Positions 9,105 to 18,103 of a stretch of 64,000 bases of DNA are shown here, piece after piece; position 1 is the first letter of the stretch, and every line of letters begins with the position of its first letter. The notes beneath the pieces are model-generated. The model saw nothing but the letters and a program-made list of their open reading frames with translations, was not told where the DNA came from and did not search any database. Source of the stretch: Oceaniglobus indicus (GTDB lineage Bacteria > Pseudomonadota > Alphaproteobacteria > Rhodobacterales > Rhodobacteraceae); assembly GCF_002751875.1 (NCBI RefSeq), contig NZ_NMZM01000005.1, positions 1 through 64,000 on the forward strand, read 5' to 3'. The position numbers were made by a program, and so were the translations under genes.

Positions 9105-9986
9105 ATGCATCCTGCCGTATCGATCATCCTGTTCACGACGCTGTCCGGCATGGGGTTCGGCCTGCTGGCCTTTCTCGGCGTCGGCATCCCGCGGGTTGAG
9201 GGTTGGGTTGCCGCCGTCTTCTTTGCCATCGGGTTTGCATTGGCGGGGGGCGGATTGCTGTTTTCATCCCTGCACCTTGGCCATCCCGAACGCGCGCTGA
9301 AGGCGTTTACCCAATGGCGCACCAGTTGGCTGTCGCGCGAGGCCTGGGCATCTGTGGCGACGCTTGGGGTGGTCGGAGTGTTCGCGGCGGCACTGGTGGT
9401 GTTCGGGGTGCGGATCGCGCCCCTGGGGTGGCTGGGTGCCGCGGGGTGCATCGCGACGGTCTATGTCACCTCGATGATCTATGCCTCGCTGCGCAGCGTT
9501 CCGCGCTGGCATCATTGGTCCACCAGCGCGCTGTTCCTCGCCTATTCGGCCAGCGGCGGCGCATTGCTGGCCGGGCAACGCTGGCCGGCGGTCGCTGTGT
9601 TGGTTGTCACCGGCGTCGGTCAATTCCTGGCGTGGCGGGCCGGCGACGCACGCTATGCCGCCTGTGGCAGCACGGTCGGGAGCGCAACGGGCCTGGGGCA
9701 CCTCGGTCGCGTGCGCCTGTTCGAGCCGCCCCACACCGGCGACAGTTACCTGACCCGCGAGATGGTTTTCGTGGTGGCACGCAAACATGCGCGCAAACTG
9801 CGCTCGATCGCGCTGCTTCTGGCGGTTGTGCTGCCGGTCGGATTGCTGTTGCTGCCGGCGTTTCACCATCTCGGCGCGGCGGTCGCCGTTCTGTCGCATC
9901 TGGCGGGTGTTCTATGCGTGCGCTGGCTGTTCTTTGCCGAGGCGGAACATGTGGTCGGCCTGTATTACGGCCGCCGCCCCGCCTAG
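9105..9986 (+). CDS. soeC: Sulfite dehydrogenase membrane anchor SoeC (DmsC family)
   Basis: The 293-residue protein is almost all hydrophobic, with about eight predicted membrane helices. It shows the DmsC-like features of an HPAVSIILFTTLSGMGFG start, the SSLHLGHPERALKAF loop and TSWLSREAW. It would anchor SoeAB on the cytoplasmic face and hand electrons to the quinone pool. Its stop codon overlaps the stop codon of the convergent moeB gene within the palindrome CCTAGG. Confidence 0.9.
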   Translation: MHPAVSIILFTTLSGMGFGLLAFLGVGIPRVEGWVAAVFFAIGFALAGGGLLFSSLHLGHPERALKAFTQWRTSWLSREAWASVATLGVVGVFAAALVVFGVRIAPLGWLGAAGCIATVYVTSMIYASLRSVPRWHHWSTSALFLAYSASGGALLAGQRWPAVAVLVVTGVGQFLAWRAGDARYAACGSTVGSATGLGHLGRVRLFEPPHTGDSYLTREMVFVVARKHARKLRSIALLLAVVLPVGLLLLPAFHHLGAAVAVLSHLAGVLCVRWLFFAEAEHVVGLYYGRRPA

Positions 9987-11029
9987 GCTGCGCTGGCACC
10001 GCAGACCGGGCAATCGGCACGCGGTTTGATCCGGATCACCCGCGTTTCGGCGTCGAGCGCGTCAAAGATCATCATCCGACCGCGCAGGGTCACGCCGGCG
10101 CCGGTGACGGTCTTGACGGCTTCGGCCGCCATCAGCGCCCCGGCGATTCCCGGCAGCGGACCCAGCACGCCGGCCTCGGCGCAGGACGGCGCGAGGTGGG
10201 GTGCCACCGGGGTTGCGAAGATGCACTGATAGCACGGCGCACCCCGGGCAGGATCGAACACCGACACCTGTGCCTCCCATTGTGACAGGGCGCCGGAAAT
10301 CAGCGGGATTCCTGCCGCCACCGCCGCACGGTTCACCAGGTACCGCGTGTCGGAATTGTCGCAGCCATCCAGAACCAGATCATATTCCGCAAACAGTTCC
10401 GTCGCGATTTCAGGCGTCAGGCGACGGTGATACGGGCGCACGGTGACAAAGGGGTTCAGGGCCGCAATCGCCATCTGGGCCGAGAACACCTTGGGCATGC
10501 CGATGCGTTCGTCGGTGTGGATGATCTGGCGTTGCAGGTTCGTCGCCTCGACCGTGTCGTCATCGATCACGCCGATCGTTCCCACCCCCGCTGCCGCGAG
10601 ATACAGCAACGCCGGCGAACCCAGACCGCCGGCCCCGATCACGAGGATCTTCGCCTCTTTCAACGCCTTCTGGCCCGGTCCTCCGATCTCGCGCAGCATG
10701 ATATGGCGCGCGTACCGTTCCAGTTCGCTGTCCTGCATCCGTTCGGCGGCGGCGACGGGGGCCCGGTTTTCCGGGCGCACCCGCTGACGCAACCGTGCCA
10801 GCACGCTGGAATAAACCCGGATCAATGCCACGAGACCGGCCAGAACCAGCCATTCACCGGCCGAACCGCCGGTCGCTTCGCGCAGGGCAGCACCTTCTGG
10901 CAGGGTGATCTGAATGGCCAGGACGGCAACGAACAGCAGGCCGATCATCGTCCAGCGCGCCTGGACCGGGGTTTTCAGGACATGCCCCACGCCCCATATC
11001 GCCGCCGCCAACACCAGGACCAGCGCCAT
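9983..11029 (-). CDS. moeB: MoeB/ThiF-family adenylyltransferase with N-terminal membrane region
   Basis: The 348-residue protein has an N-terminal region (about 1-80) with three predicted membrane helices (for example WTMIGLLFVAVLAIQITL). An E1-like domain follows, with the ATP-binding VIGAGGLGSPALLYLAAAG motif and the zinc cysteines CYQC and CPVC. MoeB activates the small MoaD subunit for sulfur transfer in molybdopterin synthesis; ThiF does the same for ThiS. Its position beside the molybdoenzyme operon fits MoeB. The membrane region is absent from E. coli MoeB. The start at 11029 overlaps by one base the stop of a small upstream frame (TGATG), suggesting translational coupling. A rhodanese domain is not seen. 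Confidence 0.88.
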   Translation of the reverse strand: MALVLVLAAAIWGVGHVLKTPVQARWTMIGLLFVAVLAIQITLPEGAALREATGGSAGEWLVLAGLVALIRVYSSVLARLRQRVRPENRAPVAAAERMQDSELERYARHIMLREIGGPGQKALKEAKILVIGAGGLGSPALLYLAAAGVGTIGVIDDDTVEATNLQRQIIHTDERIGMPKVFSAQMAIAALNPFVTVRPYHRRLTPEIATELFAEYDLVLDGCDNSDTRYLVNRAAVAAGIPLISGALSQWEAQVSVFDPARGAPCYQCIFATPVAPHLAPSCAEAGVLGPLPGIAGALMAAEAVKTVTGAGVTLRGRMMIFDALDAETRVIRIKPRADCPVCGASAA

Positions 11030-11226
11030 CAGAGGGCTCCCGCAAGCGCGCGGAAGGGGGAACCGTCCGGCATCGGGGCGCCGAACCGCGATTCGTGCGC
11101 CACCCCCGCGATGTGACCGAAGGCTGAATACTGCGGCATCGAACCCATCCCTTGCGCCTGGTTTGCCGCCGCCGGAACGGTCCCGTGCGGCACTGCCGCG
11201 AACGCCCCGGACGACAGCGCGTTCAT
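11029..11226 (-). CDS. Possible small protein coupled to moeB
   Basis: A 65-residue frame runs straight into the moeB start, with its TGA sharing a base with the moeB ATG. Codons are strongly G/C at the third position, as in real genes of this window. The peptide has no membrane segment and no recognised domain; it holds AAANQAQGMGSMPQYSAFGH and is rich in Ala, Gly and Pro. There is no clear ribosome-binding site ahead of the ATG, which is the main doubt. It could be a real protein or simply a leader that couples moeB translation. Confidence 0.4.
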   Translation of the reverse strand: MNALSSGAFAAVPHGTVPAAANQAQGMGSMPQYSAFGHIAGVAHESRFGAPMPDGSPFRALAGAL

Positions 11227-11321
11227 GCCGCAAGCAACCGACCGGGTCAAATCCAAGCGCTTACGGACGAACCCGGAACAAGGCGTCGCACCCGGATGTC
11301 GCGGCACGGCGCGCCGCGATG

Positions 11322-12113
11322 TCAGTGTCCGAGGATCTGGCTGAGGAACAGCTTGGTGCGGTCGGACTTGGGGTTGTTGAAGAATTCCTTCGGTTCGTTC
11401 TGTTCGACGATCTGCCCCTGGTCCATGAAGATCACCCGGTTCGCCACCGCCTGGGCAAAGCCCATTTCGTGGGTCACGCACAGCATCGTCATGCCCTCTT
11501 CGGCAAGCTCGATCATGGTGTCCAGCACTTCCTTGATCATCTCGGGGTCCAGCGCCGACGTCGGTTCGTCGAACAGCATGATCCGCGGCTTCATGCACAG
11601 CGACCGGGCGATGGCCACCCGCTGTTGCTGACCACCCGAAAGCTGGCCGGGATACTTGTTGGCCTGATCCGGGATCTTGACCTTTTCCAGGAAGTGCATC
11701 GCCGCCTGCTCGGCTTCCTTTTTCGGGGTCTTGCGCACCCAGATCGGCGCCAAGGTGCAGTTTTCCAGGATCGTCAGATGCGGAAACAGGTTGAAGTGCT
11801 GAAAGCACATCCCGACCTCGGACCGGATCTTGTCGATGTTCTTCAGGTCCGACGATAGCAGCGTGCCGTCGACCTCGATCCGGCCCTTCTGGTGTTCCTC
11901 CAGCGCGTTGATACAGCGGATCAGCGTCGATTTCCCCGACCCGGACGGCCCGCAGATCACGATTCGTTCGCCGCGATGGACCGTCAGGTTGATGTCACGC
12001 AGGACGTGAAAACTGCCATACCACTTGTTCATGTCCGTGATCTGAACGGCGATTTCCTCGGAAACCTCCATGCGCGGGGGGGTCACGTTGGCGTCGATGG
12101 CGGGATCTGCCAT
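11322..12113 (-). CDS. bztD: Glutamate/glutamine/aspartate/asparagine ABC transporter ATPase
   Basis: The 263-residue ATPase has Walker [10 protein letters not shown], signature [15 protein letters not shown] and Walker [15 protein letters not shown], all typical of polar amino acid importers. As last gene of the bztABCD order it energises uptake of acidic amino acids and their amides; the related rhizobial system is AapJQMP. The start MADPAID at 12113 is chosen over an ATG eight codons upstream because it lies just after the bztC stop and gives the usual family length. It is expressed with bztC and bztB. Confidence 0.95.
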   Translation of the reverse strand: MADPAIDANVTPPRMEVSEEIAVQITDMNKWYGSFHVLRDINLTVHRGERIVICGPSGSGKSTLIRCINALEEHQKGRIEVDGTLLSSDLKNIDKIRSEVGMCFQHFNLFPHLTILENCTLAPIWVRKTPKKEAEQAAMHFLEKVKIPDQANKYPGQLSGGQQQRVAIARSLCMKPRIMLFDEPTSALDPEMIKEVLDTMIELAEEGMTMLCVTHEMGFAQAVANRVIFMDQGQIVEQNEPKEFFNNPKSDRTKLFLSQILGH

Positions 12114-12123
12114 GGCGGTCTCC

Positions 12124-13440
12124 TTAACGGTGCTCACGCTGGAGCTTCTTTTCGAGGTAAAGGGAATAGCGGCCCATGCTGAAGCAGGCGATGAAGAACA
12201 TCAGGCCGATAAAGACGAACAGCTCCCAATAGACGCCGTTCCAATCCGTGCTGGCGCGAATCGCGTTGGACAGGCCGATGGGGTCGAGCAGGCCGATGAA
12301 CACAACCAGGGTCGTGTCCTTGAACAGGCCGATGAAGGTGTTGACGATGCCGGGGATCGAGATCTTCAGCGCCTGCGGCAGGATGATCAGCCGCATGGAT
12401 TGCCAGTAATCCAGTCCCAGGCTGCTGGCGCCTTCGTATTGGCCCTTGGGCAGCGCGGCCAGGCCGCCGCGCACGACCTCGGCGATATAGGCCGCCGAAA
12501 ACAGGGTCACCATGATGATGACCCGCAACATCAGGTCGAAATTGGTGCCCGGCGGCAGGAAATAGTTCAGCAGGAGCGACGCCGTGAACAGCCAGACGAT
12601 CAGCGGAACGCCGCGGATCACCTCGATGAAGGCGACCGAGATCTTGTTGATGATGAACAGGTTGCTTTGCCGTCCCAGCGCCAGAAGGATGCCCAGCGGC
12701 AGCGACAGGATGATCGCCGACACCCCGATCACGACCGACAGGGTGAAGCCGCCGAAATCCTTCGACTGCACGTATTCCAGGCCGATGGGCGCAACCGACG
12801 TCAGGGCCCCCGCCAGAGGCCCGGCCAGGAACAGCCAATACAGCAGCGGTACGATGATCGCGCCCAGAACGGCGGCCAGATTTCCGGCCAGCGGCAGCAG
12901 GACGCGATAGACGACAAAACCGATGACGAACCCCAGCGCGACCGCCACCGGACCCCAGATCGACCCGCCCCACAGCAGGGCGAACAACACGAACGGCGCG
13001 GCGGCACTGAGCCACAGCGCGCGCCGCGGTATCCCCTGGAACAGTACCGGCGCGATGGCCGCGAGAAACACCAGAAGCGCCACGACCGGTCGCCAGTAAT
13101 GTTCGGGCGGGTAGAATCCGAAGACAAGCTGTTGCCAGCGATCGGTGATGACCGCGAAACAGGCGGCGGGCGCATCCGGGCCGACGGTGGCATCGCGGAT
13201 CTCGCGACATTCGGTCAGCGATCCGGCATCCCAGATCGAATTGGCCAGCCAGGGGTAAAGATGGCTCACCACGACCCAGATCACGTAAAGCGAGATCACC
13301 GTGAGCAGTGTGTTGATCACGCCCGAGAACAGGTTCTCGCGGATCCACTTGACCGCGCCGGTCTGGCCCACCGGCGCAGGCTGTTCGTCGATCATGGTAT
13401 CGCGGACATAGCCGACGGTTTGCGCGTGCGTGTCGCTCAT
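12124..13440 (-). CDS. bztC: Amino acid ABC transporter permease BztC
   Basis: The 438-residue inner-membrane protein has about eight to ten membrane helices and ends with the type 1 permease core, including the EAA-like loop ([24 protein letters not shown] is split by the helix boundary). It forms the translocation pore with BztB. A long hydrophobic N-terminal half precedes the core, as in AapM/BztC proteins. The start lies three bases from the bztB stop. It is a middle gene of the operon and has no promoter of its own that I can see. Confidence 0.94.
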   Translation of the reverse strand: MSDTHAQTVGYVRDTMIDEQPAPVGQTGAVKWIRENLFSGVINTLLTVISLYVIWVVVSHLYPWLANSIWDAGSLTECREIRDATVGPDAPAACFAVITDRWQQLVFGFYPPEHYWRPVVALLVFLAAIAPVLFQGIPRRALWLSAAAPFVLFALLWGGSIWGPVAVALGFVIGFVVYRVLLPLAGNLAAVLGAIIVPLLYWLFLAGPLAGALTSVAPIGLEYVQSKDFGGFTLSVVIGVSAIILSLPLGILLALGRQSNLFIINKISVAFIEVIRGVPLIVWLFTASLLLNYFLPPGTNFDLMLRVIIMVTLFSAAYIAEVVRGGLAALPKGQYEGASSLGLDYWQSMRLIILPQALKISIPGIVNTFIGLFKDTTLVVFIGLLDPIGLSNAIRASTDWNGVYWELFVFIGLMFFIACFSMGRYSLYLEKKLQREHR

Positions 13441-13443
13441 GGC

Positions 13444-14976
13444 TCAGCGCTCCTTCAGGCGGCTGCGGTTGTTGTAGATGTTCATCGCCCCCGAAATGAC
13501 GAGACTGAGCGCCAGATAGAACATCCCCAGCAAAAGCATGCCTTCCAGCTCGCGGCCGGTCTGGTTGATCGAGATTCCGCCCAGTGTTGCGCGCACGTCC
13601 ATGTAGCCGACCGCGATCGCCAGCGACGAGTTCTTGGTCAGGTTCAGGAATTGCGAGATCAGCGGCGGAACGATGACGCGCATCGCCTGTGGCAGGATCA
13701 CCAGGTTCATGGTGCGGTTGGGGCGCATCCCCAGGGCGAATGCAGCCTCGGACTGGCCCTTGGACACGGCCAGGATACCGGCGCGCACGATCTCGGCGAT
13801 GAACGCACCGGTATAGAGCGCCAGCGCCAGCCACAGCGCCAAAAGCGAGTTGCGCACCTGGACGCCACCCTCGAAGTTGAAACCGCCCAGAACCGGCTTT
13901 TCGAACTGCACCGGAGCACCGCGCGTGGTGGATTCGGACAGGGCTGATACCGCGATGTCGGGATTGCCCAGAAGCGGCTGTTCCATCCCGGCGGGAACGG
14001 CCACCATGTTGCAGTCGCCGTTGCGGAAGGCATCGATGGCCATGGCTTCGGTGGCGAAGACGGATTCGCTGTAACGCAGGTCCTGACCGCGCAGCAGACG
14101 CTGGACGTTCAGCCCGATGGTGCCTTCCGGCACGCAGACCGACAGCGATCCCTGCGCCTCGCCATAGGCGGCGACGCTCTGGCCCTCGGTTGCATCGGCC
14201 GCCATCAGCCGCACCTGCGCGCTGCCGGTGCTCATGGCGAAGGCGAAATAGACCACGACGGCGGGCACGATGGCGATCGCAAGCGCGGGCCAGACCATCG
14301 GCAGCAACCGACCGCTGTCATAAAGGACTTTCCGCGCGTGGCGGCGATACAGATAGGCCCCGATCAACGACAGCACCACGACCAGACCCAGCACCGCCGC
14401 GCCGTCGCCCCATGTCGGCATCGGCAAGAACACACCGCGGTTGGTGATGGCGACGCTGTCGCCCAGGATCATCGACGCCGAGCCGCCCTCGCGGAAGTCG
14501 CGCGGCTGCGGGGTGGCTTCGGTCATCAGCGCGAAGATCAGCACGATCCACAACAGCAGGGGCACGTTGCGGAAGCCTTCGACATAGACCGCCATCAGCC
14601 GCGACACGACCCAGTTCTTCGACAGCCGCAGAACCCCCGCGAAGACCCCGATCACCGTTGCCGTGACACAGCCCAGAAAGGCGACCAGCATCGTGTTCAG
14701 GATTCCGACCAGCGCGGCGCGCCCGTGGGACATCGAGTTGTCATAGGGAATCAACATCTGGTTGATGTCGTATCCGGCCCGGTCCCCCAGAAAGCCGAAA
14801 TCGAAATCCTTTCCCAGAACGGCGAGGTTTTCGACGGTGTTGTCGATCAGCCACCAGAACGCGGCACACAGCAGGACCAGCGCAACCACCTGGATGGTGA
14901 TCGAACGATAGCGCGTGTCATAGATCAGTTGGCTGAGACGAAAGGATGGCCGAGGCGGATCGGTCATTGCAGACAT
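13444..14976 (-). CDS. bztB: Amino acid ABC transporter permease BztB with extra internal domain
   Basis: The 510-residue permease has membrane helices in residues 25-245 and a C-terminal permease core from about 375, with the EAA loop KGQSEAAFALGMRPNRTM. It pairs with BztC. Related AapQ proteins have about 400 residues. The excess is a hydrophilic segment at about 250-358, between the helix VPAVVVYFAFAM and the core. Its SLSVCVPEGTIGLNVQRLLR and AFRNGDCNMVAV pieces resemble one lobe of an amino acid binding protein, including that of BztA of this operon (GATVCIQTGTTTELN, YLAGACDVYTTD). By the membrane topology of the family the segment should lie in the periplasm. An alternative start three codons downstream is equally possible. 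Confidence 0.93.
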   Translation of the reverse strand: MSAMTDPPRPSFRLSQLIYDTRYRSITIQVVALVLLCAAFWWLIDNTVENLAVLGKDFDFGFLGDRAGYDINQMLIPYDNSMSHGRAALVGILNTMLVAFLGCVTATVIGVFAGVLRLSKNWVVSRLMAVYVEGFRNVPLLLWIVLIFALMTEATPQPRDFREGGSASMILGDSVAITNRGVFLPMPTWGDGAAVLGLVVVLSLIGAYLYRRHARKVLYDSGRLLPMVWPALAIAIVPAVVVYFAFAMSTGSAQVRLMAADATEGQSVAAYGEAQGSLSVCVPEGTIGLNVQRLLRGQDLRYSESVFATEAMAIDAFRNGDCNMVAVPAGMEQPLLGNPDIAVSALSESTTRGAPVQFEKPVLGGFNFEGGVQVRNSLLALWLALALYTGAFIAEIVRAGILAVSKGQSEAAFALGMRPNRTMNLVILPQAMRVIVPPLISQFLNLTKNSSLAIAVGYMDVRATLGGISINQTGRELEGMLLLGMFYLALSLVISGAMNIYNNRSRLKER

Positions 14977-15074
14977 GTAACGCTCCCCTGGTTTTCCGTT
15001 GGTCCGGTGGCGCGGGATCTTTTGTCCCGCTGCCGATCGGTCGGAAAACTCTTTTGGTCTTGGTCTTCGAGACG

Positions 15075-15102
15075 AAAAGGGCGCGATCGCTCGCGCCCTT
15101 TT
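15075..15102 (-). terminator. Hairpin between bztA and bztB
   Basis: AAAAGGGCGCGA (15075-15086) and TCGCGCCCTTTT (15091-15102) form a perfect 12-bp stem with a 4-base loop, about 10 bases after the bztA stop codon. Read on the coding strand it ends in CCCTTTT, so it can act as a partial terminator or block 3' decay. It would make the binding protein more abundant than the permeases. Confidence 0.85.
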
Positions 15103-15111
15103 CTACGGATT

Positions 15112-16134
15112 TTAGCGGAACGGCGGCGCGTAGAGCAGCCCGCCCTCGGTCCACTGGGCGTTCAGCCCGCGGGCCAGGCCAACCGGGGTGGATTCACCGA
15201 TGTGACGCTCGAAGATCTCGCCATAGTTGCCGACAGCACCGATCGCCTTGGCCGCGAAATCGGCGTCGAGACCCAGCATTTCACCCAGGTTGCCCTCGGT
15301 GCCCAGAAGACGGTTGATCTCCGGGTTGCTGCCGGCCGCCGACGCCATGTCGCTGACGTTGGCCGAGGTCACGCCGTATTCTTCGGCCGCGATCAGCGCG
15401 TTCAGCACCCAGCGGTTCAGGTCGGCCCAGTCGCTGTCGCCGTGACGAACCAGCGGGCCCAGCGGCTCTTTCGAGATGATCTCGGGCAGCACGACATGCT
15501 CGCTCGGGTTTTCGAAGGTCGCGCGCGTGGCGGCCAGGCCCGACGCGTCGGTGGTATAGACGTCGCATGCGCCGGCCAGATACTGCTGCTGCGCCTCGGC
15601 GTTGGTTTCGATCGGCACCGGCTCATAGCTGATGTTGTTGGCGCGGAAGAAGTCGGCCAGGTTCAGCTCGGTCGTGGTGCCGGTCTGGATGCAGACGGTC
15701 GCGCCGTCCAGATCCTTGGCCGAGGTCACGCCCAGCGCCTTGGGGATCATGAAGCCCTGACCGTCGTAATAGTTCACGCCGGTGAAATCGAACTTCAGAT
15801 CGACGTCACGGCTGAAGGTCCAGGTGGTGTTCCGCGTCAGCACGTCGATTTCGCCCGAGGCCAGCGCGGTAAAGCGTGTCTGTCCCGTGGTCGGAACGAA
15901 TTCCGTCGCGTCGGGATCGCCGAAGATCGCCGCGGCGACCGCCCGGCAGACATCCACGTCGAATCCCTGCCACTTGCCGTTTGCGTCGGGCGTCGAGAAA
16001 CCGGCAAGTCCGGTGCTGACGCCACAGTTGACGTTGCCACGCGCTTTCACGTCGTCCAGGGTCGCGGCGGCAGCGGCACCCGCCACCATGCCACTTACGG
16101 CCATCGCGCCGAGAAATACGGTTTTTTTCATCAT
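15112..16134 (-). CDS. bztA: Periplasmic amino acid-binding protein BztA
   Basis: The 340-residue protein begins with a Sec signal peptide (KKTVFLGAMAVSGMVAGAAA) and continues as a family 3 solute-binding protein: GVSTGLAGFSTPD, the arginine-bearing RNTTWTFSRD segment and LDGATVCIQTGTTTELN. It captures glutamate, glutamine, aspartate or asparagine in the periplasm. It is first in the operon and closely followed by a hairpin, so it should be the most highly expressed member. Two adjacent ATG codons follow an AGGAAGAGG site; the second, at 16131, has the better spacing. The 206 bases upstream hold the operon promoter, but I could not assign its elements. Confidence 0.96.
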   Translation of the reverse strand: MMKKTVFLGAMAVSGMVAGAAAAATLDDVKARGNVNCGVSTGLAGFSTPDANGKWQGFDVDVCRAVAAAIFGDPDATEFVPTTGQTRFTALASGEIDVLTRNTTWTFSRDVDLKFDFTGVNYYDGQGFMIPKALGVTSAKDLDGATVCIQTGTTTELNLADFFRANNISYEPVPIETNAEAQQQYLAGACDVYTTDASGLAATRATFENPSEHVVLPEIISKEPLGPLVRHGDSDWADLNRWVLNALIAAEEYGVTSANVSDMASAAGSNPEINRLLGTEGNLGEMLGLDADFAAKAIGAVGNYGEIFERHIGESTPVGLARGLNAQWTEGGLLYAPPFR

Positions 16135-16340
16135 TACCTCTTCCTGATTGGACCGCCATTGATCTGGCAGTGCTCTCCGGCCCTGGATGGACCGTGTTCA
16201 TTCGCAGTCTGGAGTTCCCCCCGTGCAGACGCAAGTGTGGCGTCAATCATCACGGCAGGTCAAGGAAAGGATCACCGAAGTCGATGAAAAACAAGGCGGT
16301 TGACGTGGGGTTCACGCCCGAAAAGCGGGCGGCAGACGCA

Positions 16341-17057
16341 TCACCCCGGCGGGCGGGCCGCGAACAGGACGCGTTCGGCATGCAGGAAACCGGCGCGTTT
16401 CAGCGCGCTGGTGGCGTCCGCCTCGTCATCGCGCCCCCAGAGCGACACCTGCCATTCCTCGTCAAGGCGCGACAGATCCCATGCTTCCTTGCCCGCGATC
16501 CGGCCTTCGGAAACCGCGAGGCCCAGGATGAAACTGCCCGACAGGCCGACCAGATCGTGGAAGGCGGCGATTTCGAACACCGACATCGGCGCCATGGCAC
16601 GGCGCAGAATGGCGACGCTGGCAGGGGGCTGTTCCACGGGCATGACGCCGGGCGTGGTCTTCAGCGGCGCGCCCAGCCCATCGGCCGCCCAGGCAAGCAG
16701 CGGATCCCACAGGTCGTTCTGCCGCGCGATCAGTTCCGCAGGCGATGTCGCGCGGTAGCACAGAAGATCGGTTTCGGCATAGGCGATGATCATCTCCTCG
16801 ACCGCCCCGCGTTGCGGCGCCACCTTGTCCAGCGCGGCATTGACACTGCGGGTGACGGGCATGGTCGCGGGGTCGACGGTATCGGACTGGGCGCGCCATT
16901 CATCGGCCATCATGTCGGCCAGGGCGCGCGTCGGCACCACGACATCCGCCCGCGCCGGGGTCTTCACGCCGCGCCCATCCAGACGCAACCCGAAACCGCC
17001 CGCGGTTTCTTCGATCGAAACCTCGGACCAGAACCGCTTTGTCGCCCAATCGGCCAT
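16341..17057 (-). CDS. ATP12 family F1-ATPase assembly chaperone
   Basis: The 238-residue protein matches the ATP12 family, in mitochondria the chaperone that holds the F1 alpha subunit during ATP synthase assembly. Features seen are the N-terminal KRFWSEVSIEETAGGFGLRLDGRGVKTPA split across a strand pattern, the acidic DLLCYRA motif and WDPLLAW. The start MADWATKRFW overlaps the rluC stop (TGATG), so the two are translated from one message. Orthologues are standard in alphaproteobacteria; the function in bacteria is inferred from the eukaryotic protein. Confidence 0.9.
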   Translation of the reverse strand: MADWATKRFWSEVSIEETAGGFGLRLDGRGVKTPARADVVVPTRALADMMADEWRAQSDTVDPATMPVTRSVNAALDKVAPQRGAVEEMIIAYAETDLLCYRATSPAELIARQNDLWDPLLAWAADGLGAPLKTTPGVMPVEQPPASVAILRRAMAPMSVFEIAAFHDLVGLSGSFILGLAVSEGRIAGKEAWDLSRLDEEWQVSLWGRDDEADATSALKRAGFLHAERVLFAARPPG

Positions 17058-18103
17058 CAGTCTTCCGCCACGAAGGGGTCGGCGGGAACATCGGCAGGAA
17101 TCCACTCCAGCTGCTGCCAGGTGCGCGCCATGTGATCCGGCAGAGGCGCCGTGATCGTCATCATGGCACCGGTCACAGGATGGCGAAAACTCAACGAACG
17201 GGCATGAAGGTGCAGCTTGCGCGAAATGTCACCGCCCAGTTGCGCGCCCCATCCGTCGCCCAGGTTCTCCTGCCCCGACCCACCGTATTTGCCGTCGCCG
17301 ACAATCGGATGCCCCATCTCGGCCATATGCGCGCGCAACTGGTGGGTGCGCCCCGTCACCGGCACCAGCGCCAGCCAGGCGGTGCGCCCGCCCAGCGCCG
17401 ACAGGGTGGCGTAATCGGTGGTGGCGCGCTTGGCGCCCTCGGTCTTGTCCACCTCGGCGGGGTGGATGCAGATCATCTTTTCCCCCTCGCCCTTGGCGCC
17501 GTGTCCCGGCGCCTTCAGCAGTCCGAACTTCACGGTGCCCATGCGCGGGAAAGGCACGCCGGCGACGGCGGCCCAGTATATCTTGCGCGTGCCACGGTGG
17601 CGCAGCGCGTCGGTCAGACCCTTGGCCGCCATGCGGGTGCGCGCCAGCAGCAGAACGCCCGACGTGTCCTTGTCCAGCCGGTGCACCAGGCGCGGTTTAT
17701 CCTCGAAGTCGCCGCGCAGGGCCTCGGCCAGGCCATCGACATGGCGCAACTGCTTGCTGCCGCCCTGGGTCGGCAGGCCGGGGGGCTTGTTCAGCGCGAT
17801 GATGTGCTCGTCCTGCCAGATCACGGCGTCGCGCATCATCCGCGCGTCTTCCTTGCTGACATAGGTTTGCGACCGGTTCACCGCCGGGCCGCGTTCGGAG
17901 GGCAAAGGCGGCACGCGCACCTCCTGCCCCACCTCGATCCGGGTGCTGCCCTTGGCGCGGCTGCCGTCGATCCGGATGTCGCCCTTGCGGCACATCTTTT
18001 CGACCTGCACCTGACTGATGTGGGGAAAGCGGCGGCGGAACCAGCGGTCCAGCCGCTGATCGCCCTCGTCCGGGCCGATTGTGATCTTCTGCACACCGCT
18101 CAT
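17057..18103 (-). CDS. rluC: Ribosomal large subunit pseudouridine synthase, RluC type
   Basis: The 348-residue protein has an N-terminal S4 RNA-binding domain (about 15-75, with RLDRWFRRRFP and KMCRKGDIRIDG) and a RluA-family catalytic domain with HRLDKDTSGVLLLAR, whose second aspartate is the catalytic residue. It should isomerise uridines of 23S rRNA; RluC rather than RluD or RluA is chosen from length and domain layout. The start overlaps the crcB stop by 4 bases and the stop overlaps the ATP12 start, giving a tightly coupled rarA-crcB-rluC-ATP12 run. Confidence 0.92.
   Translation of the reverse strand: MSGVQKITIGPDEGDQRLDRWFRRRFPHISQVQVEKMCRKGDIRIDGSRAKGSTRIEVGQEVRVPPLPSERGPAVNRSQTYVSKEDARMMRDAVIWQDEHIIALNKPPGLPTQGGSKQLRHVDGLAEALRGDFEDKPRLVHRLDKDTSGVLLLARTRMAAKGLTDALRHRGTRKIYWAAVAGVPFPRMGTVKFGLLKAPGHGAKGEGEKMICIHPAEVDKTEGAKRATTDYATLSALGGRTAWLALVPVTGRTHQLRAHMAEMGHPIVGDGKYGGSGQENLGDGWGAQLGGDISRKLHLHARSLSFRHPVTGAMMTITAPLPDHMARTWQQLEWIPADVPADPFVAED

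Noticed and set aside
12070-13947. 625-codon plus-strand frame opposite bztC and bztB
   Set aside because: It is rich in Gln, Arg, Asp and His as expected for antisense of a membrane protein gene, and the bzt genes are clearly real.
14338-16287. 649-codon plus-strand frame opposite bztA and bztB
   Set aside because: Same antisense pattern; it crosses a terminator and two well-identified genes.
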